Assembly: GCF_000321225.1 (NCBI RefSeq)
Contig: NW_004450465.1
Coordinates: forward strand, 1,879,078 to 1,943,077
Direction of reading: 5' to 3'
Length of the DNA: 64,000 nt
Origin: Odobenus rosmarus divergens
Lineage: Eukaryota > Chordata > Mammalia > Carnivora > Odobenidae
Position numbers and translations under genes: made by a program. Shown here piece by piece: positions 23,919 to 33,970 of the stretch. The notes below the pieces were generated by a model. The model saw only the letters and a program-made list of their open reading frames with translations, did no database searches and was not told where the DNA came from. Position 1 is the stretch's first letter. Every line of letters starts with the position of its first letter.

Positions 23919-23960
23919 GTGAGGCAAATGTGATAACCACTACACTACGGAAGTACGGCT
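23919..23960 (-). mobile_element. Tailless retroinsertion of a 5' tRNA-Val half
   Basis: Read on the minus strand, 23951 down to 23918 gives TTCCGTAGTGTAGTGG, TTATCACATTTGCC, then TCAC(A). This is the acceptor/D-arm/anticodon 5' half of tRNA-Val(CAC), with only two differences, both C-to-T or G-to-A changes at former CpGs. Similarity stops in the anticodon loop. A perfect 11-bp direct repeat, ctccatttatt, flanks it at 23908-23918 and 23961-23971. There is no poly(A) and no 3' half with box B. The upstream bases read GTTT then AATAAA on the sense strand, resembling an L1 endonuclease site. About eight extra bases precede the tRNA start. It fits the class known as tailless retropseudogenes. Expression is not implied. 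Confidence 0.8.
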
Positions 23961-24152
23961 CTCCATTTATTAAACAGATCTTCCCTCTGCCCTATAATTA
24001 CCTCTTTCAAAATTTTCAAAATCTACTACTAACCTTGGCACTTTGAGACTTAGTATATGGAGAGAAAAAGAGTTGGATGAGCTGACTTGACCTTGCCATG
24101 TTGACACCAAGGCTGTTTCAAAATCATTTTTAAGATTAAAATGCAAGTTTTA

Positions 24153-24359
24153 GGGGCACCTGGGTAGCTCAGTGGGTTAAGTGTCTGCCTTAGGCTCAGG
24201 TCATGATCTCAAGGTCCTGGGATTGAGCCCCACATCAGGCACCCTGCTCAGAGGGGAGTCTGCTCTGCTCCTCCCCCTCCCCCCTGACCCCTACCCCTGC
24301 TCATGCTCTCACTTGCTCTCTCTCTCAAATGAATAAATGATCTTTAAAAAAATAAAAAT
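24153..24359 (+). mobile_element. SINEC-type SINE
   Basis: TSD aaatgcaagtttta at 24138-24152 (with one extra A) and 24360-24373. An older, GA/CT-rich body. Confidence 0.95.
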
Positions 24360-24390
24360 AAATGCAAGTTTTAAACTCGTTAGTTTTTAA

Positions 24391-24570
24391 ATTTTTTAAA
24401 AGATTTTATTTATTTATTTGAGAGAGTGAGAGCATGAGATGGGGGAGGGTCAGAGGGAGAAGCAGACTCCCCCCTCGGGGGGAGCCCGATACAGGACTCA
24501 ATCCTGGGACCTTGGGATCATGACCTGAGCTGAAGGCAGACGCTTAACTGACTGAGCCATCCAGGCACCC
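24391..24570 (-). mobile_element. SINEC-type SINE, antisense
   Basis: Flanked by imperfect duplications 'taaactcgttagtttt' and 'taaactcattatttt'. It lies only about 30 bp from the opposite-facing SINE before it. Confidence 0.9.
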
Positions 24571-24584
24571 TAAACTCATTATTT

Positions 24585-25090
24585 TAAAATAATTCTAATT
24601 TACAAAAAATTACAAAAATATTACAGAGTTCCCACATACCCATTACCCAGCCTCCCCTAATGTTAACATCTAAAATAACCATGGTACAATTATTTAAAAA
24701 GCAAGAAATTAACACTGACAGAATACTATTAACTCATCTATAGACCCTATTCCAATTTCACCAGTTTTCCCACTATGTCTTTTTTCTGGTCCAGACTGAA
24801 CCCAGGACCCCACATTGCATTTAGCTGTCATGTCCCCTTAGTCTCCTCCAATCTAGGATAGGTTATTTTGATTCTTGTGAAGAGTACTGACCGGTTATTT
24901 TACAGACTATCCCTCAATTTGGATCTGTCTGATGTTTTCTCATTATTAGACTGAAATTAAACATTTTTAGCAAGAACACAACAGGCACTGGAGGGGTGGA
25001 TGTACTAAGAAAGTACATCTCTTACAAGGCTCATGGTGCCATCTTTCTCAAGTATATGCATCCAGAAGGGATTTTTGATCCAAAACTGAG
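24585..25090. mobile_element. Old L1M-type 3' UTR segment
   Basis: Recognised phrases: 'cagagttcccacatacccattacccag', 'gaaattaacactgacagaatactattaac', 'agtctcctccaatct' and 'tttggatctgtctgatgttttctcat' (shortened). Orientation not decided. Confidence 0.55.
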
Positions 25091-25423
25091 TAATACAGGG
25101 AGGGAGTTGGTCAGGATCATAGTTAAACATGGGACAGAGATCCTAAGCAAAGTGGTATATAGGTAGAGAAGGCATTGGGTCAAGGAATAGAAATTCAAAT
25201 AGCAGAAACAAGGAAATTAAGGCTGGGAGATCATGGAGGAAAGAATCCGATCTCAGTGAGGTTTTGGAAATAGAAGTCCAGCCCCAGGCCAAAAAGTTAG
25301 GGCACTTTTCAGTCAAAATCAGGGCAAAAGAGTAATGGGCATGAATATAAGCCCCAAGAATTAATAAATCAACTAATTCATTTATTCCACTGAGTTGGAT
25401 ATGGAATTGAGGATTTTGTGAAT
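25091..25423. other. Intron, no feature recognised
   Basis: An open frame on the minus strand overlaps this part and enters the L1. It is chance. Confidence 0.4.
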
Positions 25424-25437
25424 AAACACATCCCAAA

Positions 25438-25821
25438 TTGGAATGCAAGCTGGTGCAACCACTCTGGAAAACAGTATGGAGGTTCTTCAAAAAGTTGAAA
25501 ATAGAGCTACCATATAATCCAGCAATTGCACTACTGGGTATTTACCCCAAAGATACAAATGGAGGGATCCAAAGGGGTACGTGCACCCCGATGTTTATAG
25601 CAGCAATGTCCACAATAGCCAAACTGTGGAAAGAGCCAAGATGTCCATCGACAGATGAATGGATAAAGATGTGGTATATATATACAATGGAATATTATGC
25701 AGCCATCAAAAGGAATGAAATCTTGCCATTTGCAACAATGTGGATGGAACTGGAGGGTATTATGCTGAGTGAAATAAGTGAATCAGAGAAAGACACGTAT
25801 CATATGACCTCACTGATATGA
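25438..25821 (+). pseudogene. L1 ORF2 C-terminal remnant (127 codons, natural stop)
   Basis: Reads [22 protein letters not shown], then DTNGGI, MFIAAMSTIAKLWKEP, DEWIKMWYIYTMEYYAAIKRNE and ends HMTSLI. This is the extreme C terminus of L1 ORF2p with its normal stop. Only the tail of the protein is present, so it has no enzymatic domain. Confidence 0.95.
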
Positions 25822-26237
25822 GGAATTCTTAATCTCAGGAAACACACTGAGGGTTGCTGGAGTGGTGGGGGGTGGGAGGGATGGGGTGGCTGGGTGATAG
25901 ACACTAGGGAGGGTATGTGCTATGGTGAGCGTTGTGAAGCGTGCAAGACTGTGGGATCACAGATCTGTACCTCTGAAGCAAATAATATGTTATATGTTAA
26001 AAAAGAAGAAGAAGAAGATAGCAGGAGGGGAAGAATGAAGTGGGGGAAATCGGAGGGGGAGACGAACCATGAGAGATGATGGACTCTGAAAAACAAACTG
26101 AGGGTTCTAGAGGGGAGGGGGGTGGGAGGATGGGTTAGCCCGGTGATGGGTATTAAGGAGGACACGTTCTGCATGGAGCACTGGGTGTTATATGCAAACA
26201 ATGAATCATGGAACACTACATCAGAACAAACAAACAA
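25441..26237 (+). mobile_element. 5'-truncated young L1 with dimeric 3' UTR
   Basis: The 17-bp TSD aaacacatcccaaattg lies at 25424-25440 and 26238-26254. It holds the intact end of ORF2, 3' UTR module 1 (about 25823-25998), an internal A-rich fossil tail (25999-26016) and module 2 (26020-26225). It ends early at 'actacatca' followed by (CAAA)n, lacking the last 50 or so bases of the usual 3' end. Confidence 0.95.
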
Positions 26238-26289
26238 AAACACATCCCAAATTGAATTATAGCATTCTCTTCTTCCTCTACTTCCTCAG

Positions 26290-26660
26290 GCAAATATCCC
26301 TGCCTTGATGGTGGCATGCATCCCAGTTACTCAACCTGGTCAGTCACTCATCCTGCATTCCTCTTATAGAAACATTTACCAAATTGTATGTGTGTCCTAC
26401 ATTCTAAATATCCCTCTAATCCACTTCTTTGGATTGATCTCCACTTTCACCTTTCAGGGGGCCTGGACTCAGCACCTCTTAACTGACCCCCTTGCCTCCT
26501 GGTTTAATTTCCTCCAATTTATCTACCACATAGACAACAAAGTGATTCTTCAAAAACAAGTCTGATCATGCATCTCTCTTGCACACAGCCACTCCCTGAA
26601 AGGGAAAAAACAGGCCTTCCTCTCAACCTCACCCCACCCCAATGCCACCAGGAGGGGCAT
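26290..26660 (+). mobile_element. L2 LINE ORF fragment
   Basis: 'catcccagttactcaacctgg', 'actcatcctgcattcctc' and 'aagtctgatcatgcatctctc' match L2 coding-strand text in order. Confidence 0.7.
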
Positions 26661-27937
26661 GGAAAATCACTGTGTGGGGTAAGGATAGAGATTCGTTTGA
26701 AAAAGCATATTCGATTTACCCACTGTTTCTGTAACAGAGTACAGAAAGTGAAGCTTAACAAAGTCTTCTTAGCTAACTGCCAAACACAGAATATGGATTG
26801 GTTTTTAAGATACTGAAAAATACTCTCCTGTAAGATAAAACAGAAGCACTTGGTCCAAGTCTATCTTTGTAAATGGGAAAGCCCCATACAAACAAGCAAT
26901 CAGTATCAAACTCAAACACATTCACACATACACAACTCTATCAGTTTCAGATTTATACAGGAAGGTCACTTCCTAAGAATGTGGATTTAGGGTTACAGTA
27001 TAGAATTTCTTTTTCTTTTTACTTTTTGGCTTATCAAATCTATTAAAAGTACTCTTAATTTTTCAATATAAAAAATAATAACTATCATGTATTTTGCTAT
27101 AACTTCTAACTAGTGTTTCAGTGAAACGTCTAAAATATCTTTCCCTCCTTGAGATACACATTTTATGTGTGGGAAAACATTCAAGCCCCATGCAAGTATC
27201 TTTAGTATCTCCATATGTTTTAACTCATAGCACTTGGAAAGTCTGCTCTGCTACTGAATGGTTTATAGGCAAATCTTCCTAGGTTTAAAAATAAAATAGC
27301 AAAATGTCATCTGGCTACTAGATCTAGTCAATGACAAAGAATTCCATTTAAGTTATGGCCATTTAAACTTAGTAAAATGTTTTAATTTTATGCTATTTCT
27401 ATAATCTTGATTCACTATCTCAGTAATAAAATACAGAAAGCATAAATATAGTACAGAGTGAATTATTTCCTTCAATGAATGTGGACACCACACATTTTTA
27501 CCAAGGGAAAAGGATATAAAATTTAGAAGTACTTCTAATGCAGTCAATTTAGGTGATAGCATTTGGAAATACAGCTAGGAGGAGACTCTTGTAGTCACTC
27601 CTTGCCTAATTACCTGAGTCTAAACTGAGCTCTTTTCCTCTTCCAGCCTTATTCCATTTTGATCCTCATTAATTGTGATAGAAGGACCCAGGAATTCCCT
27701 CCGCACTACCCCCCCCTACTTCTTTCTTCTCTCCTGGATCCACTCCCCACTTACCCCACCCTGCAGGTCCTTTCTAGACAGACAAACAGAAGTTGGATCT
27801 TTTCTTATTGGAACCAGATCATCAATCAGACAATTTTACCCTAGATAATATGCATTTCCTGGCTTTTGAGCAACATATAGAAAATAGATGCCCCTTCAAT
27901 TGGGTAGATGAATGGGTTTCCACTCTCAGAGACTTAA
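26661..27937. other. Intron, no feature recognised
   Basis: Unique-looking. A pyrimidine-rich block lies near 27700-27770. Confidence 0.45.
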
Positions 27938-28190
27938 GAGATTGTGGTTAGAAGTATAGACTCTGGAGCCAGACTGGAGTCAAATCTGGAGTCAAATTCC
28001 AGATCTACCTAGTCTTTACTGTATGACCTTAGATATACTACTGAGTCTCAGTTAACTCATCCTTAAAATGGAGATATCAATATTAACCTCATAAGCTGTA
28101 TAACAAGCAAATAGATTGAAAGCATTTAGAAAAATTCCTGGTATACAGTTGGTGGAAAATGTTAGCTCCTATTCTAATAATTATTACTAT
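27938..28190 (+). mobile_element. MIR SINE
   Basis: 'agactctggagccagactgg', 'agttaactcatccttaaaatgg' and 'aataattattactatt'. Carries an internal duplication 'gagtcaaat(ctg)gagtcaaat' at about 27976-27997. Confidence 0.85.
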
Positions 28191-28317
28191 TATTACTATA
28201 ACTACCACCACAGTTACTAATGTTGAGGTAGGTAGCAGTGAGGAGATGAATTCTCTGGTAAAGTTCTATAGGTCATATCAGAACAAAGCTAACTGACTTC
28301 TTTGGGCAAACAGTCTT

Positions 28318-28512
28318 TTTTTTTTTTTTTAAGATTTTACTTATTCATTTGAGAGAATGAAAGAGCATAAGCAGGAGGAGCTGCAGAGGGAGAAGGAGAA
28401 GCAGGCTTCCCACTGAGCAGAGAGCCCCATGTGGGGCTAGATCCCAGGACCCTGGGATCATGACCTGAGCTGAAAGCAGATGCTTACCTGACTGAGCCAC
28501 CCAGGCGCCCCT
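28318..28512 (-). mobile_element. SINEC-type SINE, antisense
   Basis: Imperfect 14-bp TSDs at 28304-28317 and 28513-28526 (gggcaaacagtctt versus gggcatatagtctt). Confidence 0.95.
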
Positions 28513-28589
28513 GGGCATATAGTCTTGATGTAGTTCTGTAACATATTAACGAGACTATGAATATGAGTAACTAAATAAAAGAAGGCACA

Positions 28590-28745
28590 CTTACTGACCT
28601 TCACCTAAGGACCAGGTAGTACTGGTGCTTTGTACTTTCACAAAGGTTATCGCACTTGATCCGTATAACCAGACAAAGATGAAGTTTATTAATGAGATGA
28701 ATAAATTGAAGCTTGGGAGGCAAAGTACTCTCTTTGTCCTACCAG
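28590..28745 (-). mobile_element. Possible MIR, antisense
   Basis: Weak pattern: 'tttcacaaaggttatc', 'gatgaataaattgaagc'. Confidence 0.35.
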
Positions 28746-29479
28746 ACCTACCTATGGGGAACATAAAGAAGAGCACAGAAAGATAAGCTCCTTTGAGCTA
28801 ATCTAAGATATCCACAATAATAGCTAATATTAACACTGTTTCTACAAAAAAATATACAAGTTCCAATTTAAACCAGTGAACTTTAGAATACAATCAACCT
28901 ACTTGTCTACTATTATCAGTTTTATTTTCTAAGTATTAATTGTGCATAGATTTTCACAACAAAGATTTATATCATTCTAGAGTAGAATCTGTGTCTTTTC
29001 TTTAAAACTCCCAAAGCATCTAATTCACTCTGTGGCAAATACCTAATTTTATATGATCAAGGATAATGATGAAGACTGCAATCACCATACTTGGTAGAAC
29101 ACATTGTGAATTTCAGTTATAGAAAACTCTGGGAATAATACAGAAAATCCCTTTTAAAAATGAAGTGAATGAGAAGACTGGGGTGGGGGTTGGATGAATT
29201 CAGCTATATCAAGACAAATTTTAGATGGTACAAGGGAATAGCATTAAATGGTAGTGAATCTCATAATGAGAAAACTGTTTTTAAAATTCTCCTACAATTC
29301 CAAGCAGAAAGTCTTGATTTAGCACTAATTTGTCTTTTTACCTCCATAACACTTGCTATTTATCTCTTTAATACAGAAAAAAAATTCAGACACAGAGCCT
29401 TGGCTGACAATAGTATCTAGGGAGTATTTATGATTGTTTTACTTTTAATGCAATTTTAATAATTGCTATGTTCTATTAA
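28746..29479. other. Intron, no feature recognised
   Basis: AT-rich. An 83-codon open frame at 29169-29420 shows no known similarity. Confidence 0.4.
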
Positions 29480-29725
29480 TAGCAACATTGGCTTTTTGCT
29501 TATGGTGGTGGTACAATGTTCCCTTTAGGAAGGGAGAATGGGGAGTGATTACTTCATGGGTACTGGTTGTTTTTATGGCATGATGAAAAAGTTTTGAAAC
29601 TAGAGAAAGCTGGTGGTTGCACAACACCGAGAACACACTAAATACCACTAAATTACATATTTTAAAATGAAAAGTAAAATAAAATGGTTAACTATATGTT
29701 ATATGCATTTTACCTCAATTTAGAA
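29480..29725 (+). mobile_element. Old L1M 3' end
   Basis: 'ggggagtgattacttcatgggta', 'atgatgaaaaagttttg' and 'ggttgcacaac' precede an A-rich end, as in the 58265-58505 segment (phrases shortened). Confidence 0.7.
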
Positions 29726-30186
29726 AGTACTTATAATTTTAAAGTAAATCAATGTTTTAAAATTAAGTAAATAACAAGATGGTGTAGAGAGATGGGAAAC
29801 GTTATGAAAGTAGTATGCAAACAAATGAAGTTTGAGAAACATACTTAATTAGTGAAACTGGACTAGATTACTATGGATGGGATTTCTGGGGGTAAACTAC
29901 AGGCATCTCAAAGGCAGAGCCCTGGACAAACTAATTTTGGTAGCTTTTCAAGATACCAGCAACATAGTACAGTCTAACCACTAGTGATTTCTGGTGGCAT
30001 ACCAGATGTCTTGAAGGGTTTAGGCAAACATCCCAAGGCAGGGAAAGCATCTACTGCATCCATCTGCCTCCTGTTCTAAATCTCTGCAGCTCCCCTTCCT
30101 CTCTCTGACCATTAAAAGGGACTGCTGTGTTCATGATGCCCTCTGGTCACTCAATGCCCCAAACCATTTTTTCTTCATCATCAGTC
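29726..30186. other. Intron, no feature recognised
   Basis: Nothing assigned. Confidence 0.4.
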
Positions 30187-30197
30187 AGAGCTTCTGT

Positions 30198-30384
30198 GTG
30201 TGTGTTTTAAGATTTTATTTATTTGTCAGAGAGAAAGAGCACAAGCAGGGGGAGCGGCAGGCAGAAGGAGAAGTAGGCTCCCCGCTGAGCAAGGAGCCCA
30301 GTGCAGACTCGATCCCAGGACCCCGGGATCATGACCTGAGCTGAAGGCAGATGCTTAACTGACTGAGCCACCCAGAAGTTCCAT
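30198..30384 (-). mobile_element. SINEC-type SINE, antisense
   Basis: TSD agagcttctgt at 30187-30197 and 30385-30395. Confidence 0.95.
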
Positions 30385-30395
30385 AGAGCTTCTGT

Positions 30396-31702
30396 TTTTT
30401 AAATGCAGGTTTTAACTATGTTTTGAAAGGATCAATATCCAGAAGGTCACTGTAAAGATCAAATTATATTTGGGACATGCTTCAGAAGTATTTTGTAAAC
30501 TCTGAATTCTAACTCATTAGTGGTTCATAAAATCAATTTAACAGATTATAATCAGTAAAATGAAATCAAATGAAATGAAAAAATTGGGAGTGCATTGTAC
30601 ATTGCAAGATCAGGAACTGTTTTGGTAAACTTCTATTTCAGTTGCACAGGTGTGTGTGTGTATGTGTGGGTGTGTGTCTGTGCAAAGATACTTGTATAGT
30701 CAGTCACAGCGAAAATATAATTTACTGTGAGCAAAAAAAAAAATAGTTTTACAAAACAAGTCAGTCCTTTCTCTGTGTTATATGATCAGACTGAGAGAGC
30801 ATAAGAACTGTTTTTCAGAATAAAACAGGGTTATTATAGGATATACACAGCAATTGGTAACTTCACCACCTATCCCATGAGTATCAGCGTTATCCACCCA
30901 AAGTAAAACTTTTATAGCAAAAAGTAAAATTTCTTATCAGACAGCTGTGAGAATAATTCTTTATATAATTAACTACAAATAAATTGGGGCAATAACTTTA
31001 AAAATACTTCTGAATTAAGATTGGATCTTTACATTACTTTGTAGAAGAGAGCTGAAAGACACAAAAACTCTGATAAGGAACAAAACTGGTAAATATTTTA
31101 AATATTCCGAAGTGTTGAGGTTTACCAGAATCTTGAAATGCTCTATAATTTGGGTATCATACATAAAAATAAGTTTCTGAGTTTTATGAAATGCAGTAAA
31201 TTATTATGGCTTGTATAATCAGAGGAAGGAAATTAAAAAACAAACAAACAAACACAGAACAGGGAGGTTCACTGTAACACCAAGAGTTTTAGAGCTCAAA
31301 TCATCACTGGTTGCATCCCTTCTCCAGTTGCAATGAATCAAAGAGTAGGTTAAAAGAGAATGCACACAGCCCAGAGAACCCTTTCACATTTTTGGCTCAG
31401 ACATTACTTTCTGTACATAAAAGCCCTACTAGCGGCTCTATTGAGCGAACATTTAACATTTACTATGTTGTTTATAATGATTAAAACAGTAATGATTGGC
31501 CTCTTCAGCTTACAAAGTAAATCACAGCTGTCCTGAAGCTGAGAAACACAGCTCAGGAAATACCTCTCCTAGAGAGAGGAATCCCTTATATAGGCTTTCT
31601 AGAGACTATAGTCATCCTGCAGAGATCCACCATTTTAAATGACATAACAGCCATATCTAGACAACTGCAAAGGACTTTACTCATGCTAAAGATGCAAAAA
31701 CT
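30396..31702. other. Intron with a small TG-rich repeat
   Basis: TGTG-rich stretch at about 30648-30682 and an (AAAC)n run at 31240-31252. Otherwise unassigned. Confidence 0.45.
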
Positions 31703-31726
31703 CTCTCTTTTTTTTTTTTAAGATTT

Positions 31727-32186
31727 AGGGATTATTGGAGCGTGCTCAGTGAAGTATCTGACTCTTGATTTCAGCTCAGTTCATGATCTCAGGGTCCTGA
31801 GATTGAGCCCCATGTAGGGCTCCACACTGGGCATGGGGCCTGCTTAAGATTTTTTCTCTTCGAATGAAGGGGGGGAAATCAGAGGGGGAGACGAACCATG
31901 AGAGATGATGGACTCTGAAAATCAAACTGGTTCTAGAGGGGAGGGGGGTGGGGGGATGGGTTAGCCTGGTGATGGGTATTAAGGAGGGCACGTTCTGCGT
32001 GGAGCACTGGGTGTTATGCACAAACAATGAATCATGGAACACTACATCCAGAACTAATGATGTAATGTATGGTGATTAACATAACAATAAAAATTAAAAG
32101 AAGATTCTTTCTCTTCCTCTCCTTCTGCTCCCCCCACCCCCACTCATGCTCGTTCTCTCTCTCTAAAAAAAAAAAAAAACAAAAGA
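31727..32186 (+). mobile_element. Older SINEC-type SINE split by an L1
   Basis: Head and middle at 31727-31861 ('gagattgagccccatgtagg', 'cacactgggcatggggcctg'); CT-rich tail at 32101-32180. A stub of T-rich SINE tail (31703-31726) lies directly before it. Confidence 0.9.
31862..32100 (+). mobile_element. Very short young L1 (3' UTR module 2 only) inside a SINE
   Basis: TSD of 16 bp with one mismatch (aagattttttctcttc, aagattctttctcttc) at 31846-31861 and 32101-32116. The target is the SINE middle. It ends with the L1 signature 'ggtgattaacataac' and a short A-rich tail. Confidence 0.95.
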
Positions 32187-32428
32187 GGGGCGCCTGGGGG
32201 GCTCAGTCAGTTAAGCATCTGCCTTTGGCTCAGGTCATGATCTCCAGGTCCTGGGATCGAGCCCTGCGTCGGGCTCCCTGCTCAGCGGGGAGTCTGCTTC
32301 TGCCCTTCCCCCTGCTTACGCTCTCTCTGTCTCTCTCTTGAATGAATAAAAAAAATCTTTAAAAAAAAATAAAATTTAAATAAAATTTAAAAATAAATTA
32401 AAATTAAAATAAAAGAAAGAAAGAAAGA
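32187..32428 (+). mobile_element. SINEC-type SINE with long A-rich tail
   Basis: Directly follows the previous SINE. The tail is a long (TAAA/TTAAA) and (GAAA)n mixture to 32428. Confidence 0.95.
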
Positions 32429-32604
32429 ATTAGGGAGCACTTACTCCACACTGCCAACTGATACAAGATAATCATAAAAGTAAAACAAACTATTCAAAAT
32501 TAGCTAAAATAACACAAAACCAAAACAGATTTTCATGTAATCCAAATTCTCAACCCCAAACAGCCTACTTACCATTAAAAAATCAGAAAGCATGAAAAGG
32601 AATG

Positions 32605-32812
32605 ATCCCAAAGATACAGATGTAGTGAAAAGAAGGGGCACATGCACCCCAATGTTCATAGCAGCAATGTTCACAACAGCCAAACTGTAGAAGGAGCCGA
32701 GATGCCTTTCAACAGATGAACGGATAAAGAAGATGTGGTACATATATACAATGGAATATTACTCAGCCATCAGAAAGGATGAATACCCACCATTTGCATC
32801 AACATGGATGAT
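32605..32812 (+). mobile_element. L1 ORF2 C-terminal fragment, older
   Basis: 'caccccaatgttcatagcagc', 'gatgaacggataaagaagatgtgg' and 'ggaatattactcagccatcag' in reduced form. It stops at 'catggatg' without a 3' UTR. Confidence 0.8.
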
Positions 32813-32867
32813 CAAATGTGTTTTATGGAATCATTTCTCAAATTAAATTCTCTATTATTATACCAGT

Positions 32868-33262
32868 TGTTAAATAACAAAAATTCAACCAAACTTTAAA
32901 GATCTAATTGGCTTTATTAATCAATGCATGAAATGGGCAGCATCCCTTCCAGCAAGTAGAAGGGAGCTCCAGAGGGCTATAGAAAAAAAGAAAGGGTTTT
33001 TAAAGATAGAGAGGGAGCAGAAGAAAGGAAATTATTAGCAAAGAATTCACTGTTTCAGGCAAGGTTGCCCTCCTAAAGGTAATAGGAAGGGTCTATCAGT
33101 AATTTTCCTATTGCTGGCCAGAAAATTCTCTTGTTGACAGGTTTAAGGTTACATACCTGGGGGGGTTAAAACTAGAGATGGGTTAGGTATTAAGTGTTGG
33201 TTTACTGACTTGGGGCCTTAACCTAAGTGATACCATTTTAGGCCTGTGTTTTCTTTCTAACA
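32868..33262 (-). mobile_element. Probable solo LTR, antisense
   Basis: Bounded by TGTTA...TAACA. On the minus strand it carries AATAAA near its end ('gattaataaagcc') and begins 'tgttagaaagaaaacacagg', typical of an endogenous-retrovirus LTR. No coding part is present. A matching TSD was not seen, so the ends may be off by a few bases. Confidence 0.55.
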
Positions 33263-33497
33263 TAATACACAACTCTTTAAAAAGGCATAATTCAAAATAC
33301 TGTGAAAAAATTACCTTTACATTAAATTTTACCCATCTGTCAATCTAGCTTCAAAAAAAAAAATCTTCAAAATCCAAACATTACCTCTACCACTACCACC
33401 CTGGTCCAGGAAATTACCTGAACATCTGCAACAGCTAGCCCCCAGCCACCTTACTTCTACCTTTCTCCCCTTACAGTTATTCTCCATGCAAAATGGC

Positions 33498-33781
33498 ATG
33501 AGGGATTGCCAGAGGGGAGGTGCGGGGCAGGGGGCGGGGGTGAGAATGGGTGAAATGGATGGAGGAGATTAAAAGGTACAAACTTCCAGTTATAAAATAA
33601 ACAATTGTCAAGAGATGAAAAGTACAGCATAGGGAATATAGTCAATAACATTGTTTGGCAACAGATGGTAACTACACTTATCATGGTGAGTGTTTAGTAA
33701 TGTATAGAACTGTTGAATCATTATGTTGTACACCTAAACTAATATAACCCTGTATGTTAATTATACTTCAATTAAAAAAAA
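33498..33781 (+). mobile_element. Old L1 3' end nested in L2
   Basis: 'ggtacaaacttccagttataaa', 'acagcatagggaatatagtc', 'gttgtacacctaaactaat' (shortened) and a poly(A) tail at 33769-33785. Confidence 0.85.
33514..33540 (+). other. Predicted G-quadruplex in the L1 3' UTR
   Basis: Runs of G at 33514-33540 with loops of one to five bases. G-rich 3' UTR tracts are a known property of mammalian L1. Confidence 0.55.
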
Positions 33782-33970
33782 AAAAAGTGGCCAGAGTGAT
33801 TCTTTTAAGAATACAACTTGGATTGCATCATTCTTCTAGAATCCGTCTAATGGCTTCCTGTTACCCTAGAGGAGTATTCAAACTCCTTGACAAAGCCTCG
33901 CACCCCAACCTCTTCCCACTCCTCATTCACTCCCCCCCCAGGAAGGAAGGCAGTACATTAATCTGACCTG

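Larger units (their letters stand above)
33355..33970 (+). mobile_element. L2 LINE ORF fragment split by an old L1 end
   Basis: 33355-33495 ('ctaccactaccaccctggtcc') and 33782-33960 ('ccagagtgattctttt', 'aatggcttcctgtta') are consecutive L2 text. The L1 end at 33498-33781 lies exactly where they should join. Confidence 0.7.

Noticed and set aside
23868..23952. A full-length tRNA-Val pseudogene
   Set aside because: The part beyond the anticodon loop shows no convincing TΨC arm or box B, and a perfect direct repeat begins exactly where similarity ends.
25143..25490. A 115-codon minus-strand open frame
   Set aside because: Runs across unique intron into antisense L1; no protein similarity.
29169..29420. 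An 83-codon plus-strand open frame
   Set aside because: AT-rich, no similarity and no gene context; compatible with chance.
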